Positions 36,001-51,000 of a DNA stretch of 64,000 nt are shown in pieces. Each line of letters starts with the position of its first letter. Position 1 is the first letter of the stretch. Both the position numbers and the translations under genes were made by a program. The notes under the pieces were generated by a model, which was not told the DNA's origin, did not search any database, and saw only the letters and a list, made by a program, of their open reading frames with translations. The DNA is from Cyrtodaria siliqua (Eukaryota > Mollusca > Bivalvia > Adapedonta > Hiatellidae), in assembly GCA_037043455.1 (NCBI GenBank), contig JAWPHD010005106.1, positions 1 to 64,000 on the forward strand. The letters run 5' to 3'.

Positions 36001-39000
36001 AGGCATCCAGACACCCCTCGCTGCAAGCAAGCAATTTTACCTCACAGAACGAAATCCGGAGGACAAAAACATCCCTCATTACAAACAAGCAATCTTACCT
36101 TCCAGAACGTAATCCGGAGGACAAAAATATGCCCCATTACAAACAAACAATCTTACCTTCCAGAACGTAAAACATCCCTCATAACAAACAAGCAATCTCG
36201 CTTCCCACAACGAAGTCCGGAGAACAAAAACATCCCTCATAATAAACAAGCAATCTTACCTTCCAGGGACGTATCCGGAGGACAAAAACATCCCTCATTA
36301 CAAACAAGCAATCTTACCTTCCATAACGAAATCTGGAGGACAAAAACATCCCTCATTGCATGGAACGTTACGGCAGTACTCGTGCACCTCCGAACCAATA
36401 TTTTCGCAAGTCTGTGGACACGGGTTACCACATGCCTCGTAGACCATACCATCATCGCATTGCATTGCTGTTTATAAAAAATATCAAATTAAGTATTCTC
36501 AAGGAATTTGAAAAATAGTGAAGCGAAAACATTCTGGTTATCTACTTATTGCACCATTTAAACTAGCTAAACCATTTTGTTAAAAGTAAGAAAGGTTTTA
36601 ATAAATAATATATATATATATTTTACACAATATTAGCTTGATTGAGAAATTTGCACCATAAGAATATCGTCTCTCTATCATACATCTTTTCCACGAACAT
36701 GGTTAGGCAAAGAGCATTCATCCATTCTAGTTGGTAGTTAGGTACATAGCCCTGTAGGACCATATTTTTCCCAGATCACATTTTTCACACACTTGTGAAG
36801 AATAAGATCCTATTCTTCACATTTTCAAATGTGACATATGTGTTTGTCCAAAGAGGGGGTTAACAAGAAAATCACATTTTTCACAGATTCTGTCCGTGCC
36901 TTTTAGTGTTGCAACGTATTTATGGCATCATCATCATCATCATCATCATCATCTTGAAAGGCAGATATGTAATTATTATTGTTTTGCCTTCGACGTCTGT
37001 CCGTCCGTCGAGTGATTGGTACCAAACCTAGTTGTGCATATCGCCTTTGCGTTCTGTTCGCTTAATTTTTGTCGGAGTTTAATCATTTATTGGACCGTTG
37101 TGAAGAGTGCCTGCCCTTGATTCAGCAAACGTATGCCAAAAAGCTTATCACCAATGGAGGGTCATGGGTTCGAGCCCCACTAGCGGCGCTAACGACCTGA
37201 CTCTTTAAGTGAGAAAGTTGACTGTTTCTTACGTAGGATGGGAGTCTAGTACCTTCCTTCCCAGGAAATATGGTTAGGTAAACTATCCGCCTGTACATGA
37301 CTGAAATACTGTTGAAAACGGGCGTTAAACTTGGAAAACAAACAAAAAAACATTGTCGTATGTTGACATGTTACACACGGTAGTAACTGCATTGGTCACC
37401 AATCCTAATCATTCTTGGACTCATTGTCTATGACTGTCAGATCTTTATAAGTTCTGGGGAAAATATGGTCCTACATAGCCCAAACGATTCACCCACCCAC
37501 TAGTAGGTATTTGTTTTTCATATCACTGGCTAAAACCTAGATGCATGCAGTGACAATGTGTCGGTTTGTTTTTGTTTGAATGGTGTGTTACGTCATTTTT
37601 AGCACATGTTAGAGGTCAGATATGACGGTCGACAGTTTCTCACTTGTCATGACAAGTCGAGCTCCCAGTGAGTTCCGAACCAGCAGCGGTGAGAGGCGAG
37701 AACGTTTTAGACGCAGCGTATTAAATATCCCGGCCACGGAGACCATACAGTTGTCAGGCTTCTACAGAAGTAATTTGCTTCTATAATTGAACAGGCTCAA
37801 ATCAGTGTTTCGACTTGTAATGATGTCCAGCAGTGCTAAATAAAGTGGAGCGCTGGGGTCTAGTGGTAGAGCGTTGGACCAAGGATCTAAAAGTCGTAGG
37901 TTCGATCCCGAACCATATGTGTTGTGTCCCTCAACACGGCACTTTATCTGCATTTGTTTAGTGCTGGTTCGATCCACGAAAACATCAATAGCGATTACAA
38001 TAAGTTCAGAGAGTTTTCGTTACATTCAAAGTAAAATAAATAAGTTTAAACTATACTGACCAACATATGTTTAGCCTGACTTTTTAGGGGCATAGATTAA
38101 ACATATGAACATTGATATAATTGTTTGACGCTTTCAGAAATGAAAATTACCTCCCTTTTCATTGAAATGATAACGATTTTCGTCATATCTCTGTCACTTT
38201 ATCATTGACCCCGCATGTCTTCGTATCTCGTCTATGGAATTGACATGCATTGCATGATCGTGCTATATTTATTTTGTTCAGTATAAATAAAAACGAGTAC
38301 CATTAAATATACTATATCACTTACGACAATGCCACCTCGTTCTCCATTTGATGTATAATCCCAAAGAATTACAGTGTTCACCGAAGTTTGCAATAGCTGT
38401 ACACAAGCATTCACAATCGCCTCCCAAATCGCAGCTAAAAAAAGAAACTCAAGCATTCACATTCCCCTCAAATTCGCAGGTGAAAAAAGAAACTCAAGCA
38501 TTCACAACCCCCTCCGAAATCGCAGATGAAAAAAAGAGGAACTCAAGCATTCACAGTCCTTTCCCAAGTCGCAGCTGAAAAAAAGGAACACAAGCATTCA
38601 CAGTTCCCTCCCAAATCGAAGCTGAAAAAAATAACATAAGCATTTACAATACCCTCCCAAATCACAGCTGAAAAAATAAACACAGATTTCACAATCTCCT
38701 CCCAAATCGCATCTGAAAAAAACAAAATCATACGAAAGATACCAGGCAATCTTCGCGTGTTTTTAAAGTATGGTTCTGCCCGGCGTTATGGAGAGTCGGT
38801 TTGCGAGCCGGTGTCATTTATGAACAAATGCAATAAAGCAAAGCTTTTACTGGGACTTAATTAACGACAAATGTGTGTTATGGTAAACTGATATGGTGCT
38901 TGGCACAAACTCGCATTAAATAATTGTTTCTTGCATACCGGATATAGAGGATCTGATATGAGTTGTCATTTCATACAAATTTTTATTAAACGAGTTCAGG

Positions 39001-42000
39001 AATGAGTTATTAAGCGAGCCTCCGGCGAGCTTAATAACAAATTACTGGACGAGTTTAATAAAATTTTGTATGAAATGACAACAGTGTCAGATCCTTTTTA
39101 TCACATGGCTCAAAAACGACAAGAAACTACACATTATTGCTTGTGGTGAATCTACATACGGCGAACTGTTACCCTCACAACATCGCCGATTCAGTGCTAT
39201 ATCCACGGACTCCACGGACTAAACGGGTGTTCCGGGACATTGACTAGACGAACGTACTGACACCGCACCTTGTATTACACATGGTTAATATAAGGAAATA
39301 CGTAATGGGTATATTATACGGAATACAAGCAGTTCCATGTGATAAAAGGCTTTCTTGCATATCGGACAAGGATATCCGTCATTTTACCGGGGCTAGATAT
39401 TTCCATCTCACCCTAGGGTCGAGATAAAATTCACGCGCGCCAACATCCGGTATGCAGGAAAACATGCAAAACGTTAGTATCTGGCGGCATCAACGCGCAA
39501 CATGTCTCTGATATGCAAGAAAAAGAATCTAACCTGGGTATTCGGTTCAGATAGGGAATTCCAACCCTCGGTATAAGTGTTTTAATCGGAACCTCGGCAG
39601 AGCCTCGGTTCCGATAAAAAACACTTATACCTCGGGTTGGAATTCCCTATCTTCACCGGATACTCATGAAAGATTCTTATAATCCATGTCTTACACCAAC
39701 ATCCGGTATGCAGGAAAACATGCAAAACGTTAGTAGCTGGCGGCGTCAACGCACAACATGTCTCTTATATGCAAGAAAAAGAATCTATCATGGGTATTCG
39801 GTTCAGATATGGAATTCCAACACTTATACCAATGGTTGGAATTCCCTACCTTCACCGGATAGCCATGATAGATTATTATAATCAAACTCGTTTAATATTA
39901 AACATGCACTCATGTAAGATCCTCTATACATATATATATATAATATCTTAAATCTTGATCTGCTTGACACATAACACTTGCATGGCTCTAGATACTACTA
40001 TAAGAAAGCCCATGCTAACTTTTATTGACCTCGGACAAGTAATGTAAGAGATGTACACATATACAGCAGCCTACATGCAACTCTTGATCTGCCTGTTCTG
40101 CACATTTTACGGGCTACCATAATTTAGGTTCAATAGTATTTCTAGACCTATTTCTCAAATACAGTGAAAATGCAGTGAACCCTAGTTTATAACATGTAAA
40201 TATTACATACCCGCATGCATCAAACATGCATTGTCCGTGGTAATTTTCGATATCATTTGGTGTTGTTTTTACGATACACTCCGCGAATATGCCAAATTTA
40301 TCCATGATCGGAAAACATGACTCCTCAGCCCACGGTTTTCTAAGTTCTAAGCTGTATCCCTATATGCAAATAAATAGAGACATTCCGGGGATAAATTGGA
40401 AAGCATTGGAATGAATACCAGAAATAGTTCTCTCGAAAAGTGAACATTTGCTATTTATATATATATAACGCGTAACATAACTTTGGTTACGCGTGGCATC
40501 AGATCGTATGACCCTCATGAGCAACACAGTATGATATAAGCTACGCTAAAATGTACTACACGTTACTATGTAACGCGTAACTTAACTTTGGTCACGCATG
40601 ACATAACTACATATTTCATTGGTTGTTTTTTATGCGCAACATAATTTAATTACTCGGAATTATCATAGCGTCATGGCTCAGACAGCTTACCATTTTTACC
40701 ATAGCGTCATGATTCAGACAGCTTACCATTACCATAGCGTCATGACTCAGACAGCTTTTCATTACCATAGCGTCATGATTCAGACAGCTTACCATTACCA
40801 TGGCATCATGGCTCAGACAACCATTACCATAGCGTCATGACTCAGACAGCTTACTATTACCATAGCGTCATGACTCAGACAGCTTTCCATTACCATAGCG
40901 TCATGACTCAGACAGCTTACCATTACCATAGCATCATGACTCAGACAGCTTACTATTACCATAGCGTCATGACTCAGACAGCTTACCATTACCATAGCAT
41001 CATGGCTCAGACAGCTTACCATTACCATAGCGTCATGACTCAGACAGCTTACTATTACCATAGCATCATGGCTCAGACAGCTTTCCATTACCATATCCTC
41101 ATGACTCTGACGGCTTACCATTACCATAGCATCATGACTCAGACAGCTTTCCATTACCATAGCGTCATGACTCAGACAGCTTTCCATTACCATAGCGTCA
41201 TGACTCAGACAGCTTACCATTACCATAGCGTCATGATTCAGACAGCTTACCATTACCATAGCGTCATGACTCAGACAGCTTTTCATTACCATAGCGTCAT
41301 GATTCAGACTGCTTACCATTACCATAGCATCATGGCTCAGACAGCTTACCATTACCATAGCGTCATGACTCAGACAGCTTACTATTACCATAGCGTCATG
41401 ACTCAGACAGCTTTCCATTACCATAGCATCATGACTCAGACAGCTTACCATTACCATAGCGTCATGACTCAGACAGCTTTCCATTACCATATCCTCATGA
41501 CTCTGACGGCTTACTATTACCATATCCTCATGACTCTGACGGCTTACCATTACCATAGTATCATGACTCAGACAGCTTTCCATTACCATAGCGTCATGAC
41601 TCAGACAGCTTTCCATTACCATAGCGTCATGACTCAGACAGCTTACCATTACCATAGCGTCATGACTCAGACAGCTTACCATTACCATATCCTCATGACT
41701 CAGACAGCTTACTATTACCATAGCATCAGGACTCAGACAGCTTTTCATTACCATAGCATCATGGCTCAGACAGCTTACCATTACCATAGCGTCATGACTC
41801 AGACAGCTTACCATTACCATAGCATCATGACTCAGACAGCTTTCCATTACCATAGCATCATGACTCAGACAGCTTTCCATTACCATAGCATCATGACTCA
41901 GACAGCTTTCCATTACCATAGCGTCATGACTCAGACAGCTTTCCATTACCATAGCGTCATGACTCAGACAGCTTACCATTACCATAGCATCATGGCTCAG

Positions 42001-45000
42001 ACAGCTTACTATTACCATAGCGTCATGACTCAGACAGCTTTCCATTACCATAGCGTCATGTCTCAGACAGCTTACTATTACCATAGCATCATGACTCAGA
42101 CAGCTTTCCATTACCATAGCGTCATGATTCAGACAGCTTACCATTACCATAGCATCATGAATCAGACAGCTTACCATTACCATAGCGTCATGACTCAGAC
42201 GGCTTACGTCTGGTTAACGTCACGAGAATCAATATTTATAGATTATGTAATTGTATAGCATAATGTTTCGAGTATATGCGATTTATACTGTTTTTCGAGG
42301 GCCGCAGGTTTTTAAATCGCATAAGAAACCAATATGCTATAAATGTTTTGTACCATAGCCATTTAATGCCGGTAATTGACATTTTGATTGACAGTCTGTG
42401 TTAACATTATAACTACGCGCGTGTTCATTTGGGTAGTCCATGGAATAACTGCCAAATCTGTCATTTATAGCACGGCTGAAATATACCGGCAGTTATAGCA
42501 CGGTTTGGACTGAGACCTTCAGGTTTATGAAAAATATATCATAAGTAAGAACAAAGGAAAACCATTAGAGCTATGTTACAAGTATAGAATAGAGCATGAG
42601 TTTTGCACGTGTACGGGGAGATAATGCACGAGTGCATTATCGTCCGTACACGTGCAAGACTCATGCTCTATTGTATTTGTACCACAATAACTAACATATG
42701 CTGTGTATATCCTCGGGTATGACACGATGCATAGTGTGTATTTAGGATGTTGTGGTACAATATAATTGTATTGGGGTATATGCGTTCTTTCGCGTATTAA
42801 TATTGTGACTTTATGAGCGAAATATGTATGCGCGAAAGAACGAGTGCATATATCTCAATATAATTATAATAACCTTTTTATTGCATGTATACGCATTTTT
42901 AAATTAGAACAATAAAACAATTGTAACATTTAATTTTCACCAAAACATTTATTTAAAACAAACATATTGTCGTTACATCGTGGGAATTTTCACAAAGAAA
43001 TCAAAATTGTTTACATCACGTGACATACTTTCTTTGACATGAACAGAAAATTGCACCAATCACGAACGAGTATACATTACACACCCAATATGACTTTACT
43101 ACACGTCAATATGAGCGAATATTGACGTCTCCTGTTACATTGAAAGTAAGGTAAGCGGAGCTTGTAAATGCGTATGCAATAAGTGCACATACTTAGAACA
43201 AGGCGTCTGGGTAACGTCTTTAAAATCAGTCTGTGGACATACTTTCAGAAAAAGGCGATTGGTCAACGTCTTCGCAATCAATATAACATACCAAAAAATC
43301 GACATATTTTTGCGGACACGTTTTTCCAGTATGTTTCATTAAACATATTTTTTGGAGAAAAACGGAAATGTCAAAAACACCAGTTTTCAGTGTAGTTTTC
43401 GAACTCGTTTACAGCTGAACATTGTTTTTATATCAGATAATCGCTTTAACAATATATAATATTTTCTCAGAATTTCGTAGAACTGGCACCAGTATAAACA
43501 CAATTATGCATACTTTCTGGAAAAATGGGTGCCTGAAAAACGGCGTCGAAAGCGTCGAACCATGCATTCTTTACGACGTCATATCTTCTAGTAAACGCCT
43601 TACTGATTATCAAAAAAGTAAATTCAGTTCCACATTCAGAAAAGGTTAAATTTTAATTTGGTATAAATTTCATATGCAGTTTCAAAAAAAAAACATAAAT
43701 GGGATTCCATCTTAACGTCTTTCAAATAAATTAATCAGAGGACATACGTACAGAATAGGCATCTCATAAACGTCTTTTAAATCAATCTGTGGACATACTT
43801 ACCAAACAAGGGCCCTGGTTGACGTCGCTGGGTAAAACCGGTGGACATTCTAGAGGTTTTACTCTCCAACTGTTGACAAATTCCGGAACTGACGATGTCC
43901 CTCCTGTACTTAATGTATACTCATTCTTATTGTTGTCGTCATAGTTACCACACAATCCCGATACCCTTCCCTTCCAATCAGGTGACAGATAGACGAACAC
44001 GCGGGTACCTATAATAATAACAATAATATTAATGATAATAATAATATTAATAATAATGCAATAATAATAATTATAATAATAATAATTAATAATAATAGTA
44101 ATAATATATTTATTTCAAGAGCATATCATATTTGGCTATAAGCCAGTCTAACATATGGTCCTCAGACAAGACAGAATAAATTTACAGTTTATACAATCGT
44201 GATTAAACTATTGGTACAAAAATAATGAAATATATATAGAAACTTCATGGTTTTTCTAAAACGGTAGTATCTGAGATACACTGGTTACGATTGATTAAAC
44301 TTTTGGGTGGTGTGTATACACAATAAAAATAATGTTTAAATATCTTAAATATATACGCTTAAAATGTAAACAATATGAACACTGTCCATGGTAACAGAAG
44401 TGTGTGTAGATTTAAGGTTTAAAGCTCTGCTGACAAAAATGTAAAACAAACACTCCAGAGAAAACAATAGCTGAAGTCAATATAAAGTTATGTATTTATG
44501 GTTCAAGGAAAAAAGTTGATATATAATAGCACAGTGGTTAAACCATGTTGGACATACTGGATATAGTTGATATATAATCACACAGTGGTTAAACCATGTT
44601 GGACATACTGGATATAGTTGATATATAATCACACAGTGGCTAAACCATGTTGGACATACTGGATATAGTTGACATATAATCACACAGTGGCGAAACCATG
44701 TTGTACATACTGTATATAGTCAATATATAATCACACAGTGGCGAAACCATGTTGGACATACTGAATATAGTCAATATATAATCACACAGTGGTTAAACCA
44801 TGTTGGACATACTGGATATAGTTGACATATAATCACACAGTGGCAAAACCATGTTGTACATACTGTATATAGTCAATTTATAATCACACAGTGGCGAAAC
44901 CATGTTGGACATACTGAATATAGTCAATATATAATCACACAGTGGCTAAACCATGTTGGACATACTGGATATAGTTGATATATAATCACACAGTGGCTAA

Positions 45001-48000
45001 ACCATGTTAAACAGACTGCATATAGTTGACATTTAATCACACAGTGACTAAACCATGTTGTACAGACTGGATATAGTTGATATATAATCACACAGTGGCT
45101 AAACCATGTTGGACAGACTGGATATAGTTGACATTTAATCACACAGTGACTAAACCATGATGTACAGACTGGATATAGATGACGTATAATCACACAGTGG
45201 CTAAACCATGTTGGACATACTGGATATAGTTGACATTTAATCACACAATGGCTAAACCATGTTGTACATACTGGATATAGTTGACGTATAATCACACAAT
45301 GGCTAAACCATGTTGGACATACTGGATATAGTTGACGTATAATCACACAATGACTAAACCATGTTGGACATACTGGATATAGTTGACGTATAATCACACA
45401 ATGACTAAACCATGTTGTACATACTGGATATAGTGGATATAGATGATATATAATCACATAATAGCTAAACCATGTTGGACATACTGGATATAGTTGACGT
45501 ATAATCACACAGCGGCTAAACCATGTTGGACAGACTGGATATAGTTGAATTTTAATCACACAATGGCTAAACCATGTTGTACAGACTGGATATAGTTGAT
45601 ATATAATCACACAGTGGCTAAACCATGTTGGACAGACTGGATATAGTTGACATTTAATCACACAGTGACTAAACCATGTTGTACAGACTGGATATAGATG
45701 ACGTATAATCACACAGTGGCTAAACCATGTTGGACAGACTGGATATAGTTGACATTTAATCACACAATGGCTAAACCATGTTGTACATACTGGATATAGT
45801 TGACGTATAATCACACAAAGACTAAACCATGTTGGACAGACAGACAGGATATAGTTGACATTTAATCACACAATGGCTAAACCATGTAGTACATACTGGA
45901 TATAGTGGATATAGATGATATATAATCACATAATGGCTAAACCATGTCGTACATTCTGGATATAGTTGATATATAATCAGACAGAGGCTAAACCATGTTG
46001 GACATACTGGATATAGTTAAGATACAATCACATAATAGCTAAACCATGTCGTACATTCTGGATATAGTTGATATATAATCACATAATGGCTAAACCATGT
46101 TGGACATACTGGATATAGTTGACGTATAATCACACAGCGGCTAAACCATGTTGTACATACTGGATATAGATGACGTATAATCACACAATGGCTAAAACCA
46201 TGTCGGACAGACTGGATATAGTTGACATTTAATCACACAATGGCTAAACCATGTTGTACATACTGGATATAGTTGACGTATAAACACACAATGACTAAAC
46301 CATGTTGGACATACTGGATGTAGTTGACGTATAATCACACAATGACTAAACCATGTTGTACATACTGGATATAGTGGATATAGATGATATATAATCACAT
46401 AATGGCTAAACCATGTTGAACAGGCTGGATATAGTTGACATTTAATCACACAATGACTAAACCATGTTGTACATACTGGATATAGTGGATATAGCTGATA
46501 TATAATCACATAATGGCTAAACCATGTTGTACAGGCTGGATATAGTTGACATTTAATCACACAATGACTAAACCATGTTGTACATACTGGATATAGTGGA
46601 TATAGATGATATATAATCACACAATGACTAAACCATGTTGGACATACTGGATATAGTGGATATAGTTGATATATAATCACATAATGGCTAATCCATGTTG
46701 TACAGGCTGGATATAGTTGACGTATAATCACACAGTGGCTAAACCATGTTGTACACACTGGATATAGTGGATATAGTTGACGTATAATCACACAGCGTCT
46801 AAACCATGTTGGACAGACTGGATATAGTTGACATTTAATCACACAATGGCTAAACCATGTTGTACATACTGGATATAGTTGACGTATAATCACACAATGA
46901 CTAAACCATGTTGGACATACTGGATATAGTTGATATATAATCACACAATGACTAAACCATGTTGGACATACTGGATATAGTTGACATTTAATCACACAAT
47001 GACTAAACCATGTTGGACATACTGGACATACATGTAGTTGATATATAATCACATAATGGCTAATCCATGTTGTACAGACTGGATATAGTTGACGTATAAT
47101 CACACAATGACTAAACCATGTTGGACATACTGGATATAGTTGATATATAATCACACAATGACTAAACCATGTTGGACATACTGGATATAGTTGACATTTA
47201 ATCACACAATGGCTAAACCATGTTGTACATACTGGATATAGTTGACATTTAATCACACAATGACTAAACCATGTTGGACATACTGGACATACATGTAGTT
47301 GATATATAATCTCATGATGACTAAACCATGTTGTACAGACTGGATATAGTTGACGTATAATCACACAGTGGCTAAACCATGTCGGACATACAGGATATAG
47401 TTGACGTATAATCTCACAGTGGCTAAACCATGTCAGACATACTGGATATAGTTGACATTTATTCACACAGTGGCTAAACCATGTTGTACAGACTGGATAT
47501 AGTTGACGTATAATCACACAATGACTAAACCATGTTGGACATACTGGATATAGTTGATATATAATCACACAATGACTAAACCATGTTGGACACACTGGAT
47601 ATAGTTGATATATAATCACACAATGACTAAACCATGTTGGACATACTGGATATAGTTGATATATAATCACACAATGACTAAACCATGTTGGACACACTGG
47701 ATATAGTTGATATATAATCACACAGTGGCTAAACCATGTTGTACATACTGGATATAGTTGACATTTAATTTCACGATGACTAAACCATGTTGTACAGACT
47801 GGATATAGTTGACGTATAATCACACAGTGGCTAAACAATGTCGGACATACTGGATATAGTTGACATTTAATCACACAACGATTTAACCATGTTGTACATA
47901 CTGGATATAGTGGATATAGTTGACGTATAATCACACAGTGGCTAAACCATGTTGTACACACTGGATATAGTGGATATAGTTGATATATAATCACAAAATG

Positions 48001-51000
48001 GCTAAACCATGTTGTACAGGTTGGATATAGTTGACGTATAATCACACAGTGGCTAAACCATGTTGGACACACTGGATATAGTTGATATATAATCACACAA
48101 TGACTAAACCATGTTGTACATACTGGATATAGTTGACGTATAATCACACAGTGGCTAAACCATGTTGTACACACTGGATATAGTGGATATAGTTGATATA
48201 TAATCACAAAATGGCTAAACCATGTTGTACAGACTGGATATAGTTGACGTATAATCACACAGTGGCTAAACCATGTTGTACACACTGGCTATAGTGGATA
48301 TAGTTGATATATAATCACAAAATGGCTAAACCATGTTGTACAGGTTGGATATAGTTGACGTATAATCACACAGTGGCTAAACCATGTTGGACATACTGGA
48401 TATAGTTGACATTTAATCACACAGTGACTAAACCATGTTGTACATACTGGATATAGTTGACGTATAATCACACAGCGTCTAAACCATTTTAGACAGACTG
48501 GATATAGTAGACATTTAATCACACAATAACTAAACCATGTTGTTCATACTGGATATAGTGGATATAGTTGACGTATAATCACACAGCGTCTAAACCATGT
48601 TGGACAGACTGGATATAGTTGACATTTAATCACACAATGGCTAAACCATGTTGTACATACTGGATATAGATGACGTATAATCACACAATGACTAAACCAT
48701 GTTGGACATACTGGATATAGTTGATATATAATCACACAATGACTAAACCATGTTGGACATACTGGATATAGTTGACATTTAATCACACAATGGCTAAACC
48801 ATGTTGTACATACTGGATATAGTTGACATTTAATCACACAATGACTAAACCATGTTGGACATACTGGACATACATGTAGTTGATATATAATCTCATGATG
48901 ACTAAACCATGTTGTACAGACTGGATATAGTTGACGTATTATCACACAGTGGCTAAACCATGTCGGACATACAGGATATAGTTGACATTTAATCACACAG
49001 TGGCTAAACCATGTTGTACAGGTTGGATATAGTTGACGTATAATCACACAGTGGCTAAACCATGTTGGACATACTGGATATAGTTGACATTTAATCACAC
49101 AATGACTAAACCATGCTGTACAGACTGGATATAGTTGACGTATAATCACACAGTGGCTAAACCATGTTGGACATACTGAATATAGTTGACATTTTATCAC
49201 ACAATGACTAAACCATGTTGTACATAGTGGAATATAGTTGACGTATAATCACACAGTGGCTAAACCATGTTGTACATACTGGATATAGTGGATATAGTTG
49301 ACATTTAATCACACAATGACTAAACCATGCTGTACAGACTGGATATAGTTGACGTATAATCACACAATGACTAAACCATGTTGTACAGACTGGATATAGT
49401 TGATGTATAATCACACAACGACTAAACCATGTTGGACATACTGGATATAGTTGACATTTAATCACACAATAACTAAACCATGTTGGACATACTGGATATA
49501 GTTGACATTTAATCACACAGTGGCGAAACCATGTTGTACATACTGTATATAGTCAATATATAATCACACATTGGCGAAACCATGTTGGACATACTGAATA
49601 TAGTCAATATATAAGCACTCATTACCTAAACGATGTTGAACATACTGGATATAGTTGATATACATCACACAATGACTGAACCATGTTGGACATACTGGAT
49701 ATAGTTGACATTTAATCACACAATGACTGAACCATGTTGGACATACTGGATATAGTTGACATTGAATCACACAATGACTAAACCATGTTGTACAGACTGG
49801 ATACAGTTGATGTATAATCACACAATAGCTAAACCATGTTGGACATACTGGATATAGTTGACATTTAATCACACAATGACTAAACCATGTTGTACAGACT
49901 GGATATAGTTGACATATGATCACACAGTAGCTAAACCATGTTGTACAAGCGTCTGGCTATACATGTAGTTGATATATATTCACACAGTGGCTAAACCAGG
50001 TTGTTAATATTGGATATAGTTGATATATAATCGCACAGTGGCTAAACTATGTTGGACATACTGGATATAGTTGACATTTAATTTCACGATGACTAAACCA
50101 TGTTGTACAGACTGGATATAGTTGACGTATAATCACACAGTGGCTAAACCATGTCGGACATACTGGATATAGTTGACATTTAATCACACAACGACTAAAC
50201 CATGTTGTACATCCTGGATATAGTGGATATAGTTGACGTATAATCACACAGTGGCTAAACCATGTTGTACACACTGGATATAGTGGATATAGTTGATATA
50301 TAATCACAAAATGGCTAAACCATGTTGTACAGGTTGGATATAGTTGACGTATAATCACACAGTGGCTAAACCATGTTGGACATACTGGATATAGTTGACG
50401 TATAATCACACAGCGTCTAAACCATGTTAGACAGACTGGATATAGTAGACATTTAATCACACAATAACTAAACCATGTTATTCATACTGGATATAGTGGA
50501 TATAGTTGACGTATAATCACACAGCGTCTAAACCATGTTGGACAGACTGGATATAGTTGACATTTAATCACACAATGGCTAAACCATGTTGTACATACTG
50601 GATATAGTTGACGTATAATCACACAATGACTAAACCATGTTGGACATACTGGATATAGTTGATATATAATCACACAATGACTAAACCATGTTGGACATAC
50701 TGGATATAGTTGACATTTAATCACACAATGGCTAAACCATGTTGTACATACTGGATATAGTTGACATTTAATCACACAATGACTAAACCATGTTGGACAT
50801 ACTGGACATACATGTAGTTGATATATAAACTCATGATGACTAAACCATGTTGTACAGACTGGATATAGTTGACGTATAATCACACAGTGGCTAAACCATG
50901 TCGGACATACAGGATATAGTTGACATTTAATCACACAGTGGCTAAACCATGTTGTACATACTGGATATAGTGGATATAGTTGATATATAATCACACAATG

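Noticed and set aside
38232..38456. 74-codon minus frame across exon 9
   Set aside because: It lacks the C8 cysteines and breaks phase; the other frame gives the C8 pattern.
40813..42258. Overlapping long frames on both strands ([11 protein letters not shown] / [11 protein letters not shown])
   Set aside because: By-products of the 33-bp array. They lie inside an intron between correctly phased exons 7 and 8.
46192..48285. 697-codon minus frame ([17 protein letters not shown] repeats) and neighbours between 44477 and 52269
   Set aside because: The 51-bp period keeps the frame open. It breaks at every indel in the array and has no domain; VWD exons 6 and 7 join across it in phase.
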